Assembly: GCF_032452875.1 (NCBI RefSeq)
Contig: NW_026893855.1
Coordinates: forward strand, 1 to 64,000
Reading direction: 5' to 3'
Origin: Bos javanicus
Taxonomy: Eukaryota > Chordata > Mammalia > Artiodactyla > Bovidae
Length of the DNA: 64,000 nt
The stretch's first letter is position 1. Each line of letters starts with the position of its first letter. Below the pieces are notes generated by a model. It saw only the letters and a program-made list of their open reading frames with translations, was not told where the DNA came from and did no database searches. Positions 10,868 through 25,993 of the stretch are shown piece after piece. A program made the translations under genes and the position numbers.

Positions 10868-12290
10868 GCCTCTGGAGGCAATAAACAAAGAGCTGAGTAG
10901 GCACGAATCAGTCAGCAGGCAATAATCATGGAACTCAGCTGTGAGGAATCATGCTGCTCAGCTGGCAATAATCAAGCAGCTGAGCAGGCAGGAATTACGC
11001 AGCACAGCTGGCAATTGTCAAGCAGATGACAGGCAGGAATCGTGCAGCTCAGCTGGCAATTGTCAAGCAGATGAGCAGACAGTAATCACGCAGCTCAGCA
11101 GGCCCAGATCACGTGACTGAGCATGCACTGTTCACGTGGCTGATCATACACTGATCACGTGATTGATCATGCACTGATCACTTGGATATCATGCACTGAT
11201 CACGTGGCTGATCATACGCTGTTCACGTGTCTGACCATGCACTGATCACGTGGCTGATCATACACTGCTCACGTAACTGATAATGCACTTATCACGTGGC
11301 TATCATGCACTGAATACGTGGCTGAACATGCACTGTTCACGTGGCTGATCACACACCTGTCACGTGACATATCATGCACTGATCACCTGGAACTCATGCA
11401 CTGATCACGTGGCTGATCATACTCTGCTCACGAAACTCATCATGCACACATCACGTGGCTATCATGCACTGCTCACGTGGTTCGTCATGGAATGATCACG
11501 AAGCTACCATATACTGGTCACGTGACTGATCATGCACAGATCACGTAAATGATCATGCACTGTGTGACTGATCATGTACTGATCACGTGACTGATATGCA
11601 CTGATCACGTGGCTATCATGCTACGATCATGCAACGATCACGTGCACTGATCATGCACTGATCATGTAATTGATCCTGCACTGTGTGGCTCATCACGCAC
11701 TGATCCGGTGATGATCACGTGACTGGTCATGCAGATCACGTGGCTGATCACATGATCACTGATCACACTGACTGATCATGCACTGATCACGTGGCTATCA
11801 TGCACTGCTCACGTGGCTGATCATGCGATGATCACGCAACTACCATGTACTGGTCACATGACTGATCATGCACTGATCACGTGACTGATCATGCAGTGAT
11901 CACGTGGCTGTCATGCACTACTCACGTGGCTGATCATGCAATGATCATGTAGCTACCATGTACAGGTCACGTGAATGATCATACACCCATCAGGTGACTG
12001 ATCATGCACTGATCACGTGGCTATCATGCACTGATCACTAGACTGATCATGCACTGATCACGTCTATATCATGCACTGATCACATGACTGCCCATGCACT
12101 GGTCACGTGGATGATCATACACTAATCATGTGACAGATCATGCACTGATCACGTGGCTGATCATGCACTGACACTGTGACTGAGCATGGACTGATCACAT
12201 GACTATCGTGTAGTGATCACGTGACTTAATGGCGCTGATCATGTGACTGATCATGCACTGATCATGTTTGCTATCATACACTGATCATGT
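10868..12290 (+). repeat. Satellite unit U8, 1423 bp, short
   Basis: 118 bp short through changes at 11561-11783. First of a run of units with the G allele in B7 (CTGGCAATTG). Confidence 0.95.
11561..11783 (+). repeat. Scrambled segment in U8 (m21-m35)
   Basis: The monomers are cut to irregular lengths (about 11, 19, 21 and 22 bp). Several lack ATCAC or TCAC, for example GCACTGTGTGACTG and GCACTGTGTGGCTC. Recognisable m27 and m29 pieces survive in order. Many small losses in one place suggest either repeated local deletion or poor consensus. Confidence 0.7.
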
Positions 12291-13831
12291 GCCTCTGGAG
12301 GCAATAAACAAAGAGCTGAGTAGGCACGAATCAGTCAGCAGGCAATAATCATGGAACTCAGCTGTGAGGAATCATGCTGCTCAGCTGGCAATAATCAAGC
12401 AGCTGAGCAGGCAGGAATTACGCAGCACAGCTGGCAATTGTCAAGCAGATGACAGGCAGGAATCGTGCAGCTCAGCTGGCAATTGTCAAGCAGATGAGCA
12501 GACAGTAATCACGCAGCTCAGCAGGCCCAGATCACGTGACTGAGCATGCACTGTTCACGTGGCTGATCATACACTGATCACGTGATTGATCATGCACTGA
12601 TCACTTGGATATCATGCACTGATCACGTGGCTGATCATACACTGTTCACGTGTCTGACCATGCACTGATCACGTGGCTGATCATACACTGCTCACGTAAC
12701 TGATAATGCACTTATCACGTGGCTATCATGCACTGAATACGTGGCTGAACATGCACTGTTCACGTGGCTGATCACACACCTGTCACGTGACATATCATGC
12801 ACTGATCACCTGGAACTCATGCACTGATCACGTGGCTGATCATACTCTGCTCACGAAACTCATCATGCACACATCACGTGGCTATCATGCACTGCTCACG
12901 TGGTTCGTCATGGAATGATCACGAAGCTACCATATACTGGTCACGTGACTGATCATGCACAGATCACGTAAATGATCATGCACTGTTCACGTGACTGATC
13001 ATGTACTGATCACGTGACTGATAATGCACTGATCACGTGGCTATCATGCTCTGCTCACGTGGCTGATCATGCAACGATCACGTAGCAACCATGTAGTGGT
13101 CTCGTGACTGATCATGCACTGATCATGTAATTGATCCTGCACTGATCACGTGGCTCATCACGCACTGATCCGGTGGCTGATCACACACGTATCACGTGAC
13201 TGGTCATGTACAGATCCCGTGACTAATCATGAAGTGATCACGTGGCTATCCTGCACTGATCACGTGGATATCATGCACTGATCACGTGGCTGATCACACA
13301 CGTATCACCTGACTGATCATGCACTGATCACGTGGCTATCATGCACTGCTCACGTGGCTGATCATGCGATGATCACGCAACTACCATGTACTGGTCACAT
13401 GACTGATCATGCACTGATCACGTGACTGATCATGCAGTGATCACGTGGCTGTCATGCACTACTCACGTGGCTGATCATGCAATGATCATGTAGCTACCAT
13501 GTACAGGTCACGTGAATGATCATACACCCATCAGGTGACTGATCATGCACTGATCACGTGGCTATCATGCACTGATCACTAGACTGATCATGCACTGATC
13601 ACGTCTATATCATGCACTGATCACATGACTGCCCATGCACTGGTCACGTGGATGATCATACACTAATCATGTGACAGATCATGCACTGATCACGTGGCTG
13701 ATCATGCACTGACACTGTGACTGAGCATGGACTGATCACATGACTATCGTGTAGTGATCACGTGACTTAATGGCGCTGATCATGTGACTGATCATGCACT
13801 GATCATGTTTGCTATCATACACTGATCATGT
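12291..13831 (+). repeat. Satellite unit U9, 1541 bp
   Basis: Modal length with the G allele in B7; otherwise like U4. Confidence 0.97.
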
Positions 13832-15371
13832 GCCTCTGGAGGCAATAAACAAAGAGCTGAGTAGGCACGAATCAGTCAGCAGGCAATAATCATGGAACTC
13901 AGCTGTGAGGAATCATGCTGCTCAGCTGGCAATAATCAAGCAGCTGAGCAGGCAGGAATTACGCAGCACAGCTGGCAATTGTCAAGCAGATGACAGGCAG
14001 GAATCGTGCAGCTCAGCTGGCAATTGTCAAGCAGATGAGCAGACAGTAATCACGCAGCTCAGCAGGCCCAGATCACGTGACTGAGCATGCACTGTTCACG
14101 TGGCTGATCATACACTGATCACGTGATTGATCATGCACTGATCACTTGGATATCATGCACTGATCACGTGGCTGATCATACACTGTTCACGTGTCTGACC
14201 ATGCACTGATCACGTGGCTGATCATACACTGCTCACGTAACTGATAATGCACTTATCACGTGGCTATCATGCACTGAATACGTGGCTGAACATGCACTGT
14301 TCACGTGGCTGATCACACACCTGTCACGTGACATATCATGCACTGATCACCTGGAACTCATGCACTGATCACGTGGCTGATCATACTCTGCTCACGAAAC
14401 TCATCATGCACACATCACGTGGCTATCATGCACTGCTCACGTGGTTCGTCATGGAATGATCACGAAGCTACCATATACTGGTCACGTGACTGATCATGCA
14501 CAGATCACGTAAATGATCATGCACTGTTCACGTGACTGATCATGTACTGATCACGTGACTGATAATGCACTGATCACGTGGCTATCATGCTCTGCTCACG
14601 TGGCTGATCATGCAACGATCACGTAGCAACCATGTAGTGGTCTCGTGACTGATCATGCACTGATCATGTAATTGATCCTGCACTGATCACGTGGCTCATC
14701 ACGCACTGATCCGTGGCTGATCACACACGTATCACGTGACTGGTCATGTACAGATCCCGTGACTAATCATGAAGTGATCACGTGGCTATCCTGCACTGAT
14801 CACGTGGATATCATGCACTGATCACGTGGCTGATCACACACGTATCACCTGACTGATCATGCACTGATCACGTGGCTATCATGCACTGCTCACGTGGCTG
14901 ATCATGCGATGATCACGCAACTACCATGTACTGGTCACATGACTGATCATGCACTGATCACGTGACTGATCATGCAGTGATCACGTGGCTGTCATGCACT
15001 ACTCACGTGGCTGATCATGCAATGATCATGTAGCTACCATGTACAGGTCACGTGAATGATCATACACCCATCAGGTGACTGACCATGCACTGATCACGTG
15101 GCTATCATGCACTGATCACTAGACTGATCATGCACTGATCACGTCTATATCATGCACTGATCACATGACTGCCCATGCACTGGTCACGTGGATGATCATA
15201 CACTAATCATGTGACAGATCATGCACTGATCACGTGGCTGATCATGCACTGACACTGTGACTGAGCATGGACTGATCACATGACTATCGTGTAGTGATCA
15301 CGTGACTTAATGGCGCTGATCATGTGACTGATCATGCACTGATCATGTTTGCTATCATACACTGATCATGT
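13832..15371 (+). repeat. Satellite unit U10, 1540 bp
   Basis: One G lost in m29 (GATCCGTGGC near 14710), G allele in B7 and C allele in m45 (GACCATGCAC near 15082). Confidence 0.96.
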
Positions 15372-16908
15372 GCCTCTGGAGGCAATAAACAAAGAGCTGA
15401 GTAGGCACGAATCAGTCAGCAGGCAATAATCATGGAACTCAGCTGTGAGGAATCATGCTGCTCAGCTGGCAATAATCAAGCAGCTGAGCAGGCAGGAATT
15501 ACGCAGCACAGCTGGCAATTGTCAAGCAGATGACAGGCAGGAATCGTGCAGCTCAGCTGGCAATTGTCAAGCAGATGAGCAGACAGTAATCACGCAGCTC
15601 AGCAGGCCCAGATCACGTGACTGAGCATGCACTGTTCACGTGGCTGATCATACACTGATCACGTGATTGATCATGCACTGATCACTTGGATATCATGCAC
15701 TGATCACGTGGCTGATCATACACTGTTCACGTGTCTGACCATGCACTGATCACGTGGCTGATCATACACTGCTCACGTAACTGATAATGCACTTATCACG
15801 TGGCTATCATGCACTGATACGTGGCTGAACATGCACTGTTCACGTGGCTGATCACACACCTGTCACGTGACATATCATGCACTGATCACCTGGAACTCAT
15901 GCACTGATCACGTGGCTGATCATACTCTGCTCACGAAACTCATCATGCACACATCACGTGGCTATCATGCACTGCTCACGTGGTTCGTCATGGAATGATC
16001 ACGAAGCTACCATATACTGGTCACGTGACTGATCATGCACAGATCACGTAAATGATCATGCACTGTTCACGTGACTGATCATGTACTGATCACGTGACTG
16101 ATCATGCACTGATCACGTGGCTATCATGCTCTGCTCACGTGGCTGATCATGCAACGATCACGTAGCAACCATGTAGTGGTCTCGTGACTGATCATGCACT
16201 GATCATGTAATTGATCCTGCACTGATCACGTGGCTCATCACGCACTGATCCGGTGGCTGATCACACACGTATCACGTGACTGGTCATGTACAGATCCCGT
16301 GACTAATCATGAAGTGATCACGTGGCTATCCTGCACTGATCACGTGGATATCATGCACTGATCACGTGGCTGATCACACACGTATCACCTGACTGATCAT
16401 GCACTGATCACGTGGCTATCATGCACTGCTCACGTGGCTGATCATGCGATGATCACGCAACTACCATGTACTGGTCACATGACTGATCATGCACTGATCA
16501 CGTGACTGATCATGCAGTGATCACGTGGCTGTCATGCACTACTCACGTGGCTGATCATGCAATGATCATGTAGCTACCATGTACAGGTCACGTGAATGAT
16601 CATACACCCATCAGGTGACTGATCATGCACTGATCACGTGGCTATCATGCACTGATCACTAGACTGATCATGCACTGATCACGTCTATATCATGCACTGA
16701 TCACATGACTGCCCATGCACTGGTCACGTGGATGATCATACACTAATCATGTGACAGATCATGCACTGATCACGTGGCTGATCATGCACTGACACTGTGA
16801 CTGAGCATGGACTGATCACATGACTATCGTGTGATCACGTGACTTAATGGCGCTGATCATGTGACTGATCATGCACTGATCATGTTTGCTATCATACACT
16901 GATCATGT
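15372..16908 (+). repeat. Satellite unit U11, 1537 bp
   Basis: m10 has lost one A (CTGATACGTGG near 15814). Three bases are missing in m54/m55 (ATCGTGTGATCACG near 16828). G allele in B7 and C allele in m22. Confidence 0.96.
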
Positions 16909-18328
16909 GCCTCTGGAGGCAATAAACAAAGAGCTGAGTAGGCACGAATCAGTCAGCAGGCAATAATCATGGAACTCAGCTGTGAGGAATCATGCTGCTC
17001 AGCTGGCAATAATCAAGCAGCTGAGCAGGCAGGAATTACGCAGCACAGCTGACAATTGTCAAGCAGATGACAGGCAGGAATCGTGCAGCTCAGCTGGCAA
17101 TTGTCAAGCAGATGAGCAGACAGTAATCACGCAGCTCAGCAGGCCCAGATCACGTGACTGAGCATGCACTGTTCACGTGGCTGATCATACACTGATCACG
17201 TGATTGATCATGCACTGATCACTTGGATATCATGCACTGATCACGTGGCTGATCATACACTGTTCACGTGTCTGACCATGCACTGATCACGTGGCTGATC
17301 ATACACTGCTCACGTAACTGATAATGCACTTATCACGTGGCTATCATGCACTGATCGTGGCTGAACATGCACTGTTCACGTGGCTGATCACACACCTGTC
17401 ACGTGACATATCATGCACTGATCACCTGGAACTCATGCACTGATCACGTGGCTGATCATACTCTGCTCACGAAACTCATCATGCACACATCACGTGGCTA
17501 TCATGCACTGCTCACGTGGTTCGTCATGGAATGATCACGAAGCTACCATATACTGGTCACGTGACTGATCATGCACTGATCACGTAAATGATCATGCACT
17601 GATCACGTGACTGATCACTGATCACGTGGCTGATCATGCACTGATCACGTGAATCATGACTGATCATGCAGATCACGTAATTGATCCTGCACTGATCACG
17701 TGGCTGATCACGTGCACTGATCACGATACTATCATGCACTGATCACGTGGCTATCCTGCACTGATCACGTGGATATCATGCACTGATCACGTGGCTGATC
17801 ATGCACTGACTGATCATGCACTGATCACGTGGCTATCATGCACTGCTCACGTGGCTGATCATGCGATGATCACGCAACTACCATGTACTGGTCACATGAC
17901 TGATCATGCACTGATCACGTGACTGATCATGCAGTGATCACGTGGCTGTCATGCACTACTCACGTGGCTGATCATGCAATGATCATGTAGCTACCATGTA
18001 CAGGTCACGTGAATGATCATACACCCATCAGGTGACTGATCATGCACTGATCACGTGGCTATCATGCACTGATCACTAGACTGATCATGCACTGATCACG
18101 TCTATATCATGCACTGATCACATGACTGCCCATGCACTGGTCACGTGGATGATCATACACTACTCATGTGACAGATCATGCACTGATCACGTGGCTGATC
18201 ATGCACTGACACTGTGACTGAGCATGGACTGATCACATGACTATCATGTAGTGATCACGTGACTTAATGGCGCTGATCATGTGACTGATCATGCACTGAT
18301 CATGTTTGCTATCATACACTGATCATGT
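16909..18328 (+). repeat. Satellite unit U12, 1420 bp, short
   Basis: 121 bp short in total. m10 reads CTGATCGTGG (two bases lost), and 17577-17821 is rearranged. It carries the marker allele A at 18246 (CTATCATGTAG), the first of the period-4 series, and a private C near 18164 (CACTACTCATG). Confidence 0.95.
17577..17821 (+). repeat. Rearranged segment in U12 (m20-m35)
   Basis: From m20 to m31 the unit-specific monomers are replaced by near-consensus ones with several small losses (GATCACTGATCACGTGGC, CGTGAATCATGACTG). m32 and m33 inside the stretch are normal. Confidence 0.7.
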
Positions 18329-19864
18329 GCCTCTGGAGGCAATAAACAAAGAGCTGAGTAGGCACGAATCAGTCAGCAGGCAATAATCATGGAACTCAGC
18401 TGTGAGGAATCATGCTGCTCAGCTGGCAATAATCAAGCAGCTGAGCAGGCAGGAATTACGCAGCACAGCTGGCAATTGTCAAGCAGATGACAGGCAGGAA
18501 TCGTGCAGCTCAGCTGGCAATTGTCAAGCAGATGAGCAGACAGTAATCACGCAGCTCAGCAGGCCCAGATCACGTGACTGAGCATGCACTGTTCACGTGG
18601 CTGATCATACACTGATCACGTGATTGATCATGCACTGATCACTTGGATATCATGCACTGATCACGTGGCTGATCATACACTGTTCACGTGTCTGACCATG
18701 CACTGATCACGTGGCTGATCATACACTGCTCACGTAACTGATAATGCACTTATCACGTGGCTATCATGCACTGAATACGTGGCTGAACATGCACTGTTCA
18801 CGTGGCTGATCACACACCTGTCACGTGACATATCATGCACTGATCACCTGGAACTCATGCACTGATCACGTGGCTGATCATACTCTGCTCACGAAACTCA
18901 TCATGCACACATCACGTGGCTATCATGCACTGCTCACGTGGTTCGTCATGGAATGATCACGGCTACCATATACTGGTCACGTGACTGATCATGCACAGAT
19001 CACGTAAATGATCATGCACTGTTCACGTGACTGATCATGTACTGATCACGTGACTGATAATGCACTGATCACGTGGCTATCATGCTCTGCTCACGTGGCT
19101 GATCATGCAACGATCACGTAGCAACCATGTAGTGGTCTCGTGACTGATCATGCACTGATCATGTAATTGATCCTGCACTGATCACGTGGCTCATCACGCA
19201 CTGATCCGGTGGCTGATCACACACGTATCACGTGACTGGTCATGTACAGATCCCGTGACTAATCATGAAGTGATCACGTGGCTATCCTGCACTGATCACG
19301 TGGATATCATGCACTGATCACGTGGCTGATCACACACGTATCACCTGACTGATCATGCACTGATCACGTGGCTATCATGCACTGCTCACGTGGCTGATCA
19401 TGCGATGATCACGCAACTACCATGTACTGGTCACATGACTGATCATGCACTGATCACGTGACTGATCATGCAGTGATCACGTGGCTGTCATGCACTACTC
19501 ACGTGGCTGATCATGCAATGATCATGTAGCTACCATGTACAGGTCACGTGAATGATCATACACCCATCAGGTGACTGATCATGCACTGATCACGTGGCTA
19601 TCATGCACTGATCACTAGACTGATCATGCACTGATCACGTCTATATCATGCACTGATCACATGACTGCCCATGCACTGACGTGGATGATCATACACTAAT
19701 CATGTGACAGATCATGCACTGATCACGTGGCTGATCATGCACTGACACTGTGACTGAGCATGGACTGATCACATGACTATCGTGTAGTGATCACGTGACT
19801 TAATGGCGCTGATCATGTGACTGATCATGCACTGATCATGTTTGCTATCATACACTGATCATGT
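18329..19864 (+). repeat. Satellite unit U13, 1536 bp
   Basis: Two bases lost in m18 (CACGGCTACC near 18960) and three in m50 (GCACTGACGTGG near 19676). G allele in B7. Confidence 0.96.
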
Positions 19865-21399
19865 GCCTCTGGAGGCAATAAACAAAGAGCTGAGTAGGCA
19901 CGAATCAGTCAGCAGGCAATAATCATGGAACTCAGCTGTGAGGAATCATGCTGCTCAGCTGGCAATAATCAAGCAGCTGAGCAGGCAGGAATTACGCAGC
20001 ACAGCTGGCAATTGTCAAGCAGATGACAGGCAGGAATCGTGCAGCTCAGCTGGCAATTGTCAAGCAGATGAGCAGACAGTAATCACGCAGCTCAGCAGGC
20101 CCAGATCACGTGACTGAGCATGCACTGTTCACGTGGCTGATCATACACTGATCACGTGATTGATCATGCACTGATCACTTGGATATCATGCACTGATCAC
20201 GTGGCTGATCATACACTGTTCACGTGTCTGACCATGCACTGATCACGTGGCTGATCATACACTGCTCACGTAACTGATAATGCACTTATCACGTGGCTAT
20301 CATGCACTGATACGTGGCTGAACATGCACTGTTCACGTGGCTGATCACACACCTGTCACGTGACATATCATGCACTGATCACCTGGAACTCATGCACTGA
20401 TCACGTGGCTGATCATACTCTGCTCACGAAACTCATCATGCACACATCACGTGGCTATCATGCACTGCTCACGTGGTTCGTCATGGAATGATCACGCTAC
20501 CATATACTGGTCACGTGACTGATCATGCACAGATCACGTAAATGATCATGCACTGTTCACGTGACTGATCATGTACTGATCACGTGACTGATAATGCACT
20601 GATCACGTGGCTATCATGCTCTGCTCACGTGGCTGATCATGCAACGATCACGTAGCAACCATGTAGTGGTCTCGTGACTGATCATGCACTGATCATGTAA
20701 TTGATCCTGCACTGATCACGTGGCTCATCACGCACTGATCCGGTGGCTGATCACACACGTATCACGTGACTGGTCATGCAGATCCCGTGACTAATCATGA
20801 AGTGATCACGTGGCTATCCTGCACTGATCACGTGGATATCATGCACTGATCACGTGGCTGATCACACACGTATCACCTGACTGATCATGCACTGATCACG
20901 TGGCTATCATGCACTGCTCACGTGGCTGATCATGCGATGATCACGCAACTACCATGTACTGGTCACATGACTGATCATGCACTGATCACGTGACTGATCA
21001 TGCAGTGATCACGTGGCTGTCATGCACTACTCACGTGGCTGATCATGCAATGATCATGTAGCTACCATGTACAGGTCACGTGAATGATCATACACCCATC
21101 AGGTGACTGATCATGCACTGATCACGTGGCTATCATGCACTGATCACTAGACTGATCATGCACTGATCACGTCTATATCATGCACTGATCACATGACTGC
21201 CCATGCACTGGTCACGTGGATGATCATACACTAATCATGTGACAGATCATGCACTGATCACGTGGCTGATCATGCACTGACACTGTGACTGAGCATGGAC
21301 TGATCACATGACTATCGTGTAGTGATCACGTGACTTAATGGCGCTGATCATGTGACTGATCATGCACTGATCATGTTTGCTATCATACACTGATCATGT
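19865..21399 (+). repeat. Satellite unit U14, 1535 bp
   Basis: m10 lost one A (near 20308), m18 lost three bases (ATCACGCTACC near 20496) and m30 lost two (GTCATGCAGATCCC near 20775). G allele in B7. Confidence 0.96.
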
Positions 21400-22939
21400 G
21401 CCTCTGGAGGCAATAAACAAAGAGCTGAGTAGGCACGAATCAGTCAGCAGGCAATAATCATGGAACTCAGCTGTGAGGAATCATGCTGCTCAGCTGGCAA
21501 TAATCAAGCAGCTGAGCAGGCAGGAATTACGCAGCACAGCTGACAATTGTCAAGCAGATGACAGGCAGGAATCGTGCAGCTCAGCTGGCAATTGTCAAGC
21601 AGATGAGCAGACAGTAATCACGCAGCTCAGCAGGCCCAGATCACGTGACTGAGCATGCACTGTTCACGTGGCTGATCATACACTGATCACGTGATTGATC
21701 ATGCACTGATCACTTGGATATCATGCACTGATCACGTGGCTGATCATACACTGTTCACGTGTCTGACCATGCACTGATCACGTGGCTGATCATACACTGC
21801 TCACGTAACTGATAATGCACTTATCACGTGGCTATCATGCACTGATACGTGGCTGAACATGCACTGTTCACGTGGCTGATCACACACCTGTCACGTGACA
21901 TATCATGCACTGATCACCTGGAACTCATGCACTGATCACGTGGCTGATCATACTCTGCTCACGAAACTCATCATGCACACATCACGTGGCTATCATGCAC
22001 TGCTCACGTGGTTCGTCATGGAATGATCACGAAGCTACCATATACTGGTCACGTGACTGATCATGCACAGATCACGTAAATGATCATGCACTGTTCACGT
22101 GACTGATCATGTACTGATCACGTGACTGATAATGCACTGATCACGTGGCTATCATGCTCTGCTCACGTGGCTGATCATGCAACGATCACGTAGCAACCAT
22201 GTAGTGGTCTCGTGACTGATCATGCACTGATCATGTAATTGATCCTGCACTGATCACGTGGCTCATCACGCACTGATCCGGTGGCTGATCACACACGTAT
22301 CACGTGACTGGTCATGTACAGATCCCGTGACTAATCATGAAGTGATCACGTGGCTATCCTGCACTGATCACGTGGATATCATGCACTGATCACGTGGCTG
22401 ATCACACACGTATCACCTGACTGATCATGCACTGATCACGTGGCTATCATGCACTGCTCACGTGGCTGATCATGCGATGATCACGCAACTACCATGTACT
22501 GGTCACATGACTGATCATGCACTGATCACGTGACTGATCATGCAGTGATCACGTGGCTGTCATGCACTACTCACGTGGCTGATCATGCAATGATCATGTA
22601 GCTACCATGTACAGGTCACGTGAATGATCATACACCCATCAGGTGACTGATCATGCACTGATCACGTGGCTATCATGCACTGATCACTAGACTGATCATG
22701 CACTGATCACGTCTATATCATGCACTGATCACATGACTGCCCATGCACTGGTCACGTGGATGATCATACACTAATCATGTGACAGATCATGCACTGATCA
22801 CGTGGCTGATCATGCACTGACACTGTGACTGAGCATGGACTGATCACATGACTATCGTGTAGTGATCACGTGACTTAATGGCGCTGATCATGTGACTGAT
22901 CATGCACTGATCATGTTTGCTATCATACACTGATCATGT
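21400..22939 (+). repeat. Satellite unit U15, 1540 bp
   Basis: One A lost in m10 (CTGATACGTGG near 21843); otherwise reference-like. Confidence 0.96.
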
Positions 22940-24456
22940 GCCTCTGGAGGCAATAAACAAAGAGCTGAGTAGGCACGAATCAGTCAGCAGGCAATAATCA
23001 TGGAACTCAGCTGTGAGGAATCATGCTGCTCAGCTGGCAATAATCAAGCAGCTGAGCAGGCAGGAATTACGCAGCACAGCTGACAATTGTCAAGCAGATG
23101 ACAGGCAGGAATCGTGCAGCTCAGCTGGCAATTGTCAAGCAGATGAGCAGACAGTAATCACGCAGCTCAGCAGGCCCAGATCACGTGACTGAGCATGCAC
23201 TGTTCACGTGGCTGATCATACACTGATCACGTGATTGATCATGCACTGATCACTTGGATATCATGCACTGATCACGTGGCTGATCATACACTGTTCACGT
23301 GTCTGACCATGCACTGATCACGTGGCTGATCATACACTGCTCACGTAACTGATAATGCACTGAATACGTGGCTGAACATGCACTGTTCACGTGGCTGATC
23401 ACACACCTGTCACGTGACATATCATGCACTGATCACCTGGAACTCATGCACTGATCACGTGGCTGATCATACTCTGCTCACGAAACTCATCATGCACACA
23501 TCACGTGGCTATCATGCACTGCTCACGTGGTTCGTCATGGAATGATCACGGCTACCATATACTGGTCACGTGACTGATCATGCACAGATCACGTAAATGA
23601 TCATGCACTGTTCACGTGACTGATCATGTACTGATCACGTGACTGATAATGCACTGATCACGTGGCTATCATGCTCTGCTCACGTGGCTGATCATGCAAC
23701 GATCACGTAGCAACCATGTAGTGGTCTCGTGACTGATCATGCACTGATCATGTAATTGATCCTGCACTGATCACGTGGCTCATCACGCACTGATCCGGTG
23801 GCTGATCACACACGTATCACGTGACTGGTCATGTACAGATCCCGTGACTAATCATGAAGTGATCACGTGGCTATCCTGCACTGATCACGTGGATATCATG
23901 CACTGATCACGTGGCTGATCACACACGTATCACCTGACTGATCATGCACTGATCACGTGGCTATCATGCACTGCTCACGTGGCTGATCATGCGATGATCA
24001 CGCAACTACCATGTACTGGTCACATGACTGATCATGCACTGATCACGTGACTGATCATGCAGTGATCACGTGGCTGTCATGCACTACTCACGTGGCTGAT
24101 CATGCAATGATCATGTAGCTACCATGTACAGGTCACGTGAATGATCATACACCCATCAGGTGACTGATCATGCACTGATCACGTGGCTATCATGCACTGA
24201 TCACTAGACTGATCATGCACTGATCACGTCTATATCATGCACTGATCACATGACTGCCCATGCACTGGTCACGTGGATGATCATACACTAATCATGTGAC
24301 AGATCATGCACTGATCACGTGGCTGATCATGCACTGACACTGTGACTGAGCATGGACTGATCACATGACTATCATGTAGTGATCACGTGACTTAATGGCG
24401 CTGATCATGTGACTGATCATGCACTGATCATGTTTGCTATCATACACTGATCATGT
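22940..24456 (+). repeat. Satellite unit U16, 1517 bp, one monomer lost
   Basis: Exactly one 22-bp monomer (m9) is missing near 23360, so m8 joins m10 (GATAATGCACTGAATACG). m18 lost two bases (CACGGCTACC near 23550). Marker allele A at 24374. Confidence 0.96.
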
Positions 24457-25993
24457 GCCTCTGGAGGCAATAAACAAAGAGCTGAGTAGGCACGAATCAG
24501 TCAGCAGGCAATAATCATGGAACTCAGCTGTGAGGAATCATGCTGCTCAGCTGGCAATAATCAAGCAGCTGAGCAGGCAGGAATTACGCAGCACAGCTGA
24601 CAATTGTCAAGCAGATGACAGGCAGGAATCGTGCAGCTCAGCTGGCAATTGTCAAGCAGATGAGCAGACAGTAATCACGCAGCTCAGCAGGCCCAGATCA
24701 CGTGACTGAGCATGCACTGTTCACGTGGCTGATCATACACTGATCACGTGATTGATCATGCACTGATCACTTGGATATCATGCACTGATCACGTGGCTGA
24801 TCATACACTGTTCACGTGTCTGACCATGCACTGATCACGTGGCTGATCATACACTGCTCACGTAACTGATAATGCACTTATCACGTGGCTATCATGCACT
24901 GAATACGTGGCTGAACATGCACTGTTCACGTGGCTGATCACACACCTGTCACGTGACATATCATGCACTGATCACCTGGAACTCATGCACTGATCACGTG
25001 GCTGATCATACTCTGCTCACGAAACTCATCATGCACACATCACGTGGCTATCATGCACTGCTCACGTGGTTCGTCATGGAATGATCACGAAGCTACCATA
25101 TACTGGTCACGTGACTGATCATGCACAGATCACGTAAATGATCATGCACTGTTCACGTGACTGATCATGTACTGATCACGTGACTGATAATGCACTGATC
25201 ACGTGGCTATCATGCTCTGCTCACGTGGCTGATCATGCAACGATCACGTAGCAACCATGTAGTGGTCTCGTGACTGATCATGCACTGATCATGTAATTGA
25301 TCCTGCACTGATCACGTGGCTCATCACGCACTGATCCGGTGGCTGATCACACACGTATCACGTGACTGGTCATGCAGATCGTGACTAATCATGAAGTGAT
25401 CACGTGGCTATCCTGCACTGATCACGTGGATATCATGCACTGATCACGTGGCTGATCACACACGTATCACCTGACTGATCATGCACTGATCACGTGGCTA
25501 TCATGCACTGCTCACGTGGCTGATCATGCGATGATCACGCAACTACCATGTACTGGTCACATGACTGATCATGCACTGATCACGTGACTGATCATGCAGT
25601 GATCACGTGGCTGTCATGCACTACTCACGTGGCTGATCATGCAATGATCATGTAGCTACCATGTACAGGTCACGTGAATGATCATACACCCATCAGGTGA
25701 CTGATCATGCACTGATCACGTGGCTATCATGCACTGATCACTAGACTGATCATGCACTGATCACGTCTATATCATGCACTGATCACATGACTGCCCATGC
25801 ACTGGTCACGTGGATGATCATACACTAATCATGTGACAGATCATGCACTGATCACGTGGCTGATCATGCACTGACACTGTGACTGAGCATGGACTGATCA
25901 CATGACTATCGTGTAGTGATCACGTGACTTAATGGCGCTGATCATGTGACTGATCATGCACTGATCATGTTTGCTATCATACACTGATCATGT
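24457..25993 (+). repeat. Satellite unit U17, 1537 bp
   Basis: Four bases are lost across m30/m31 (GTCATGCAGATCGTGAC near 25375). Confidence 0.96.
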
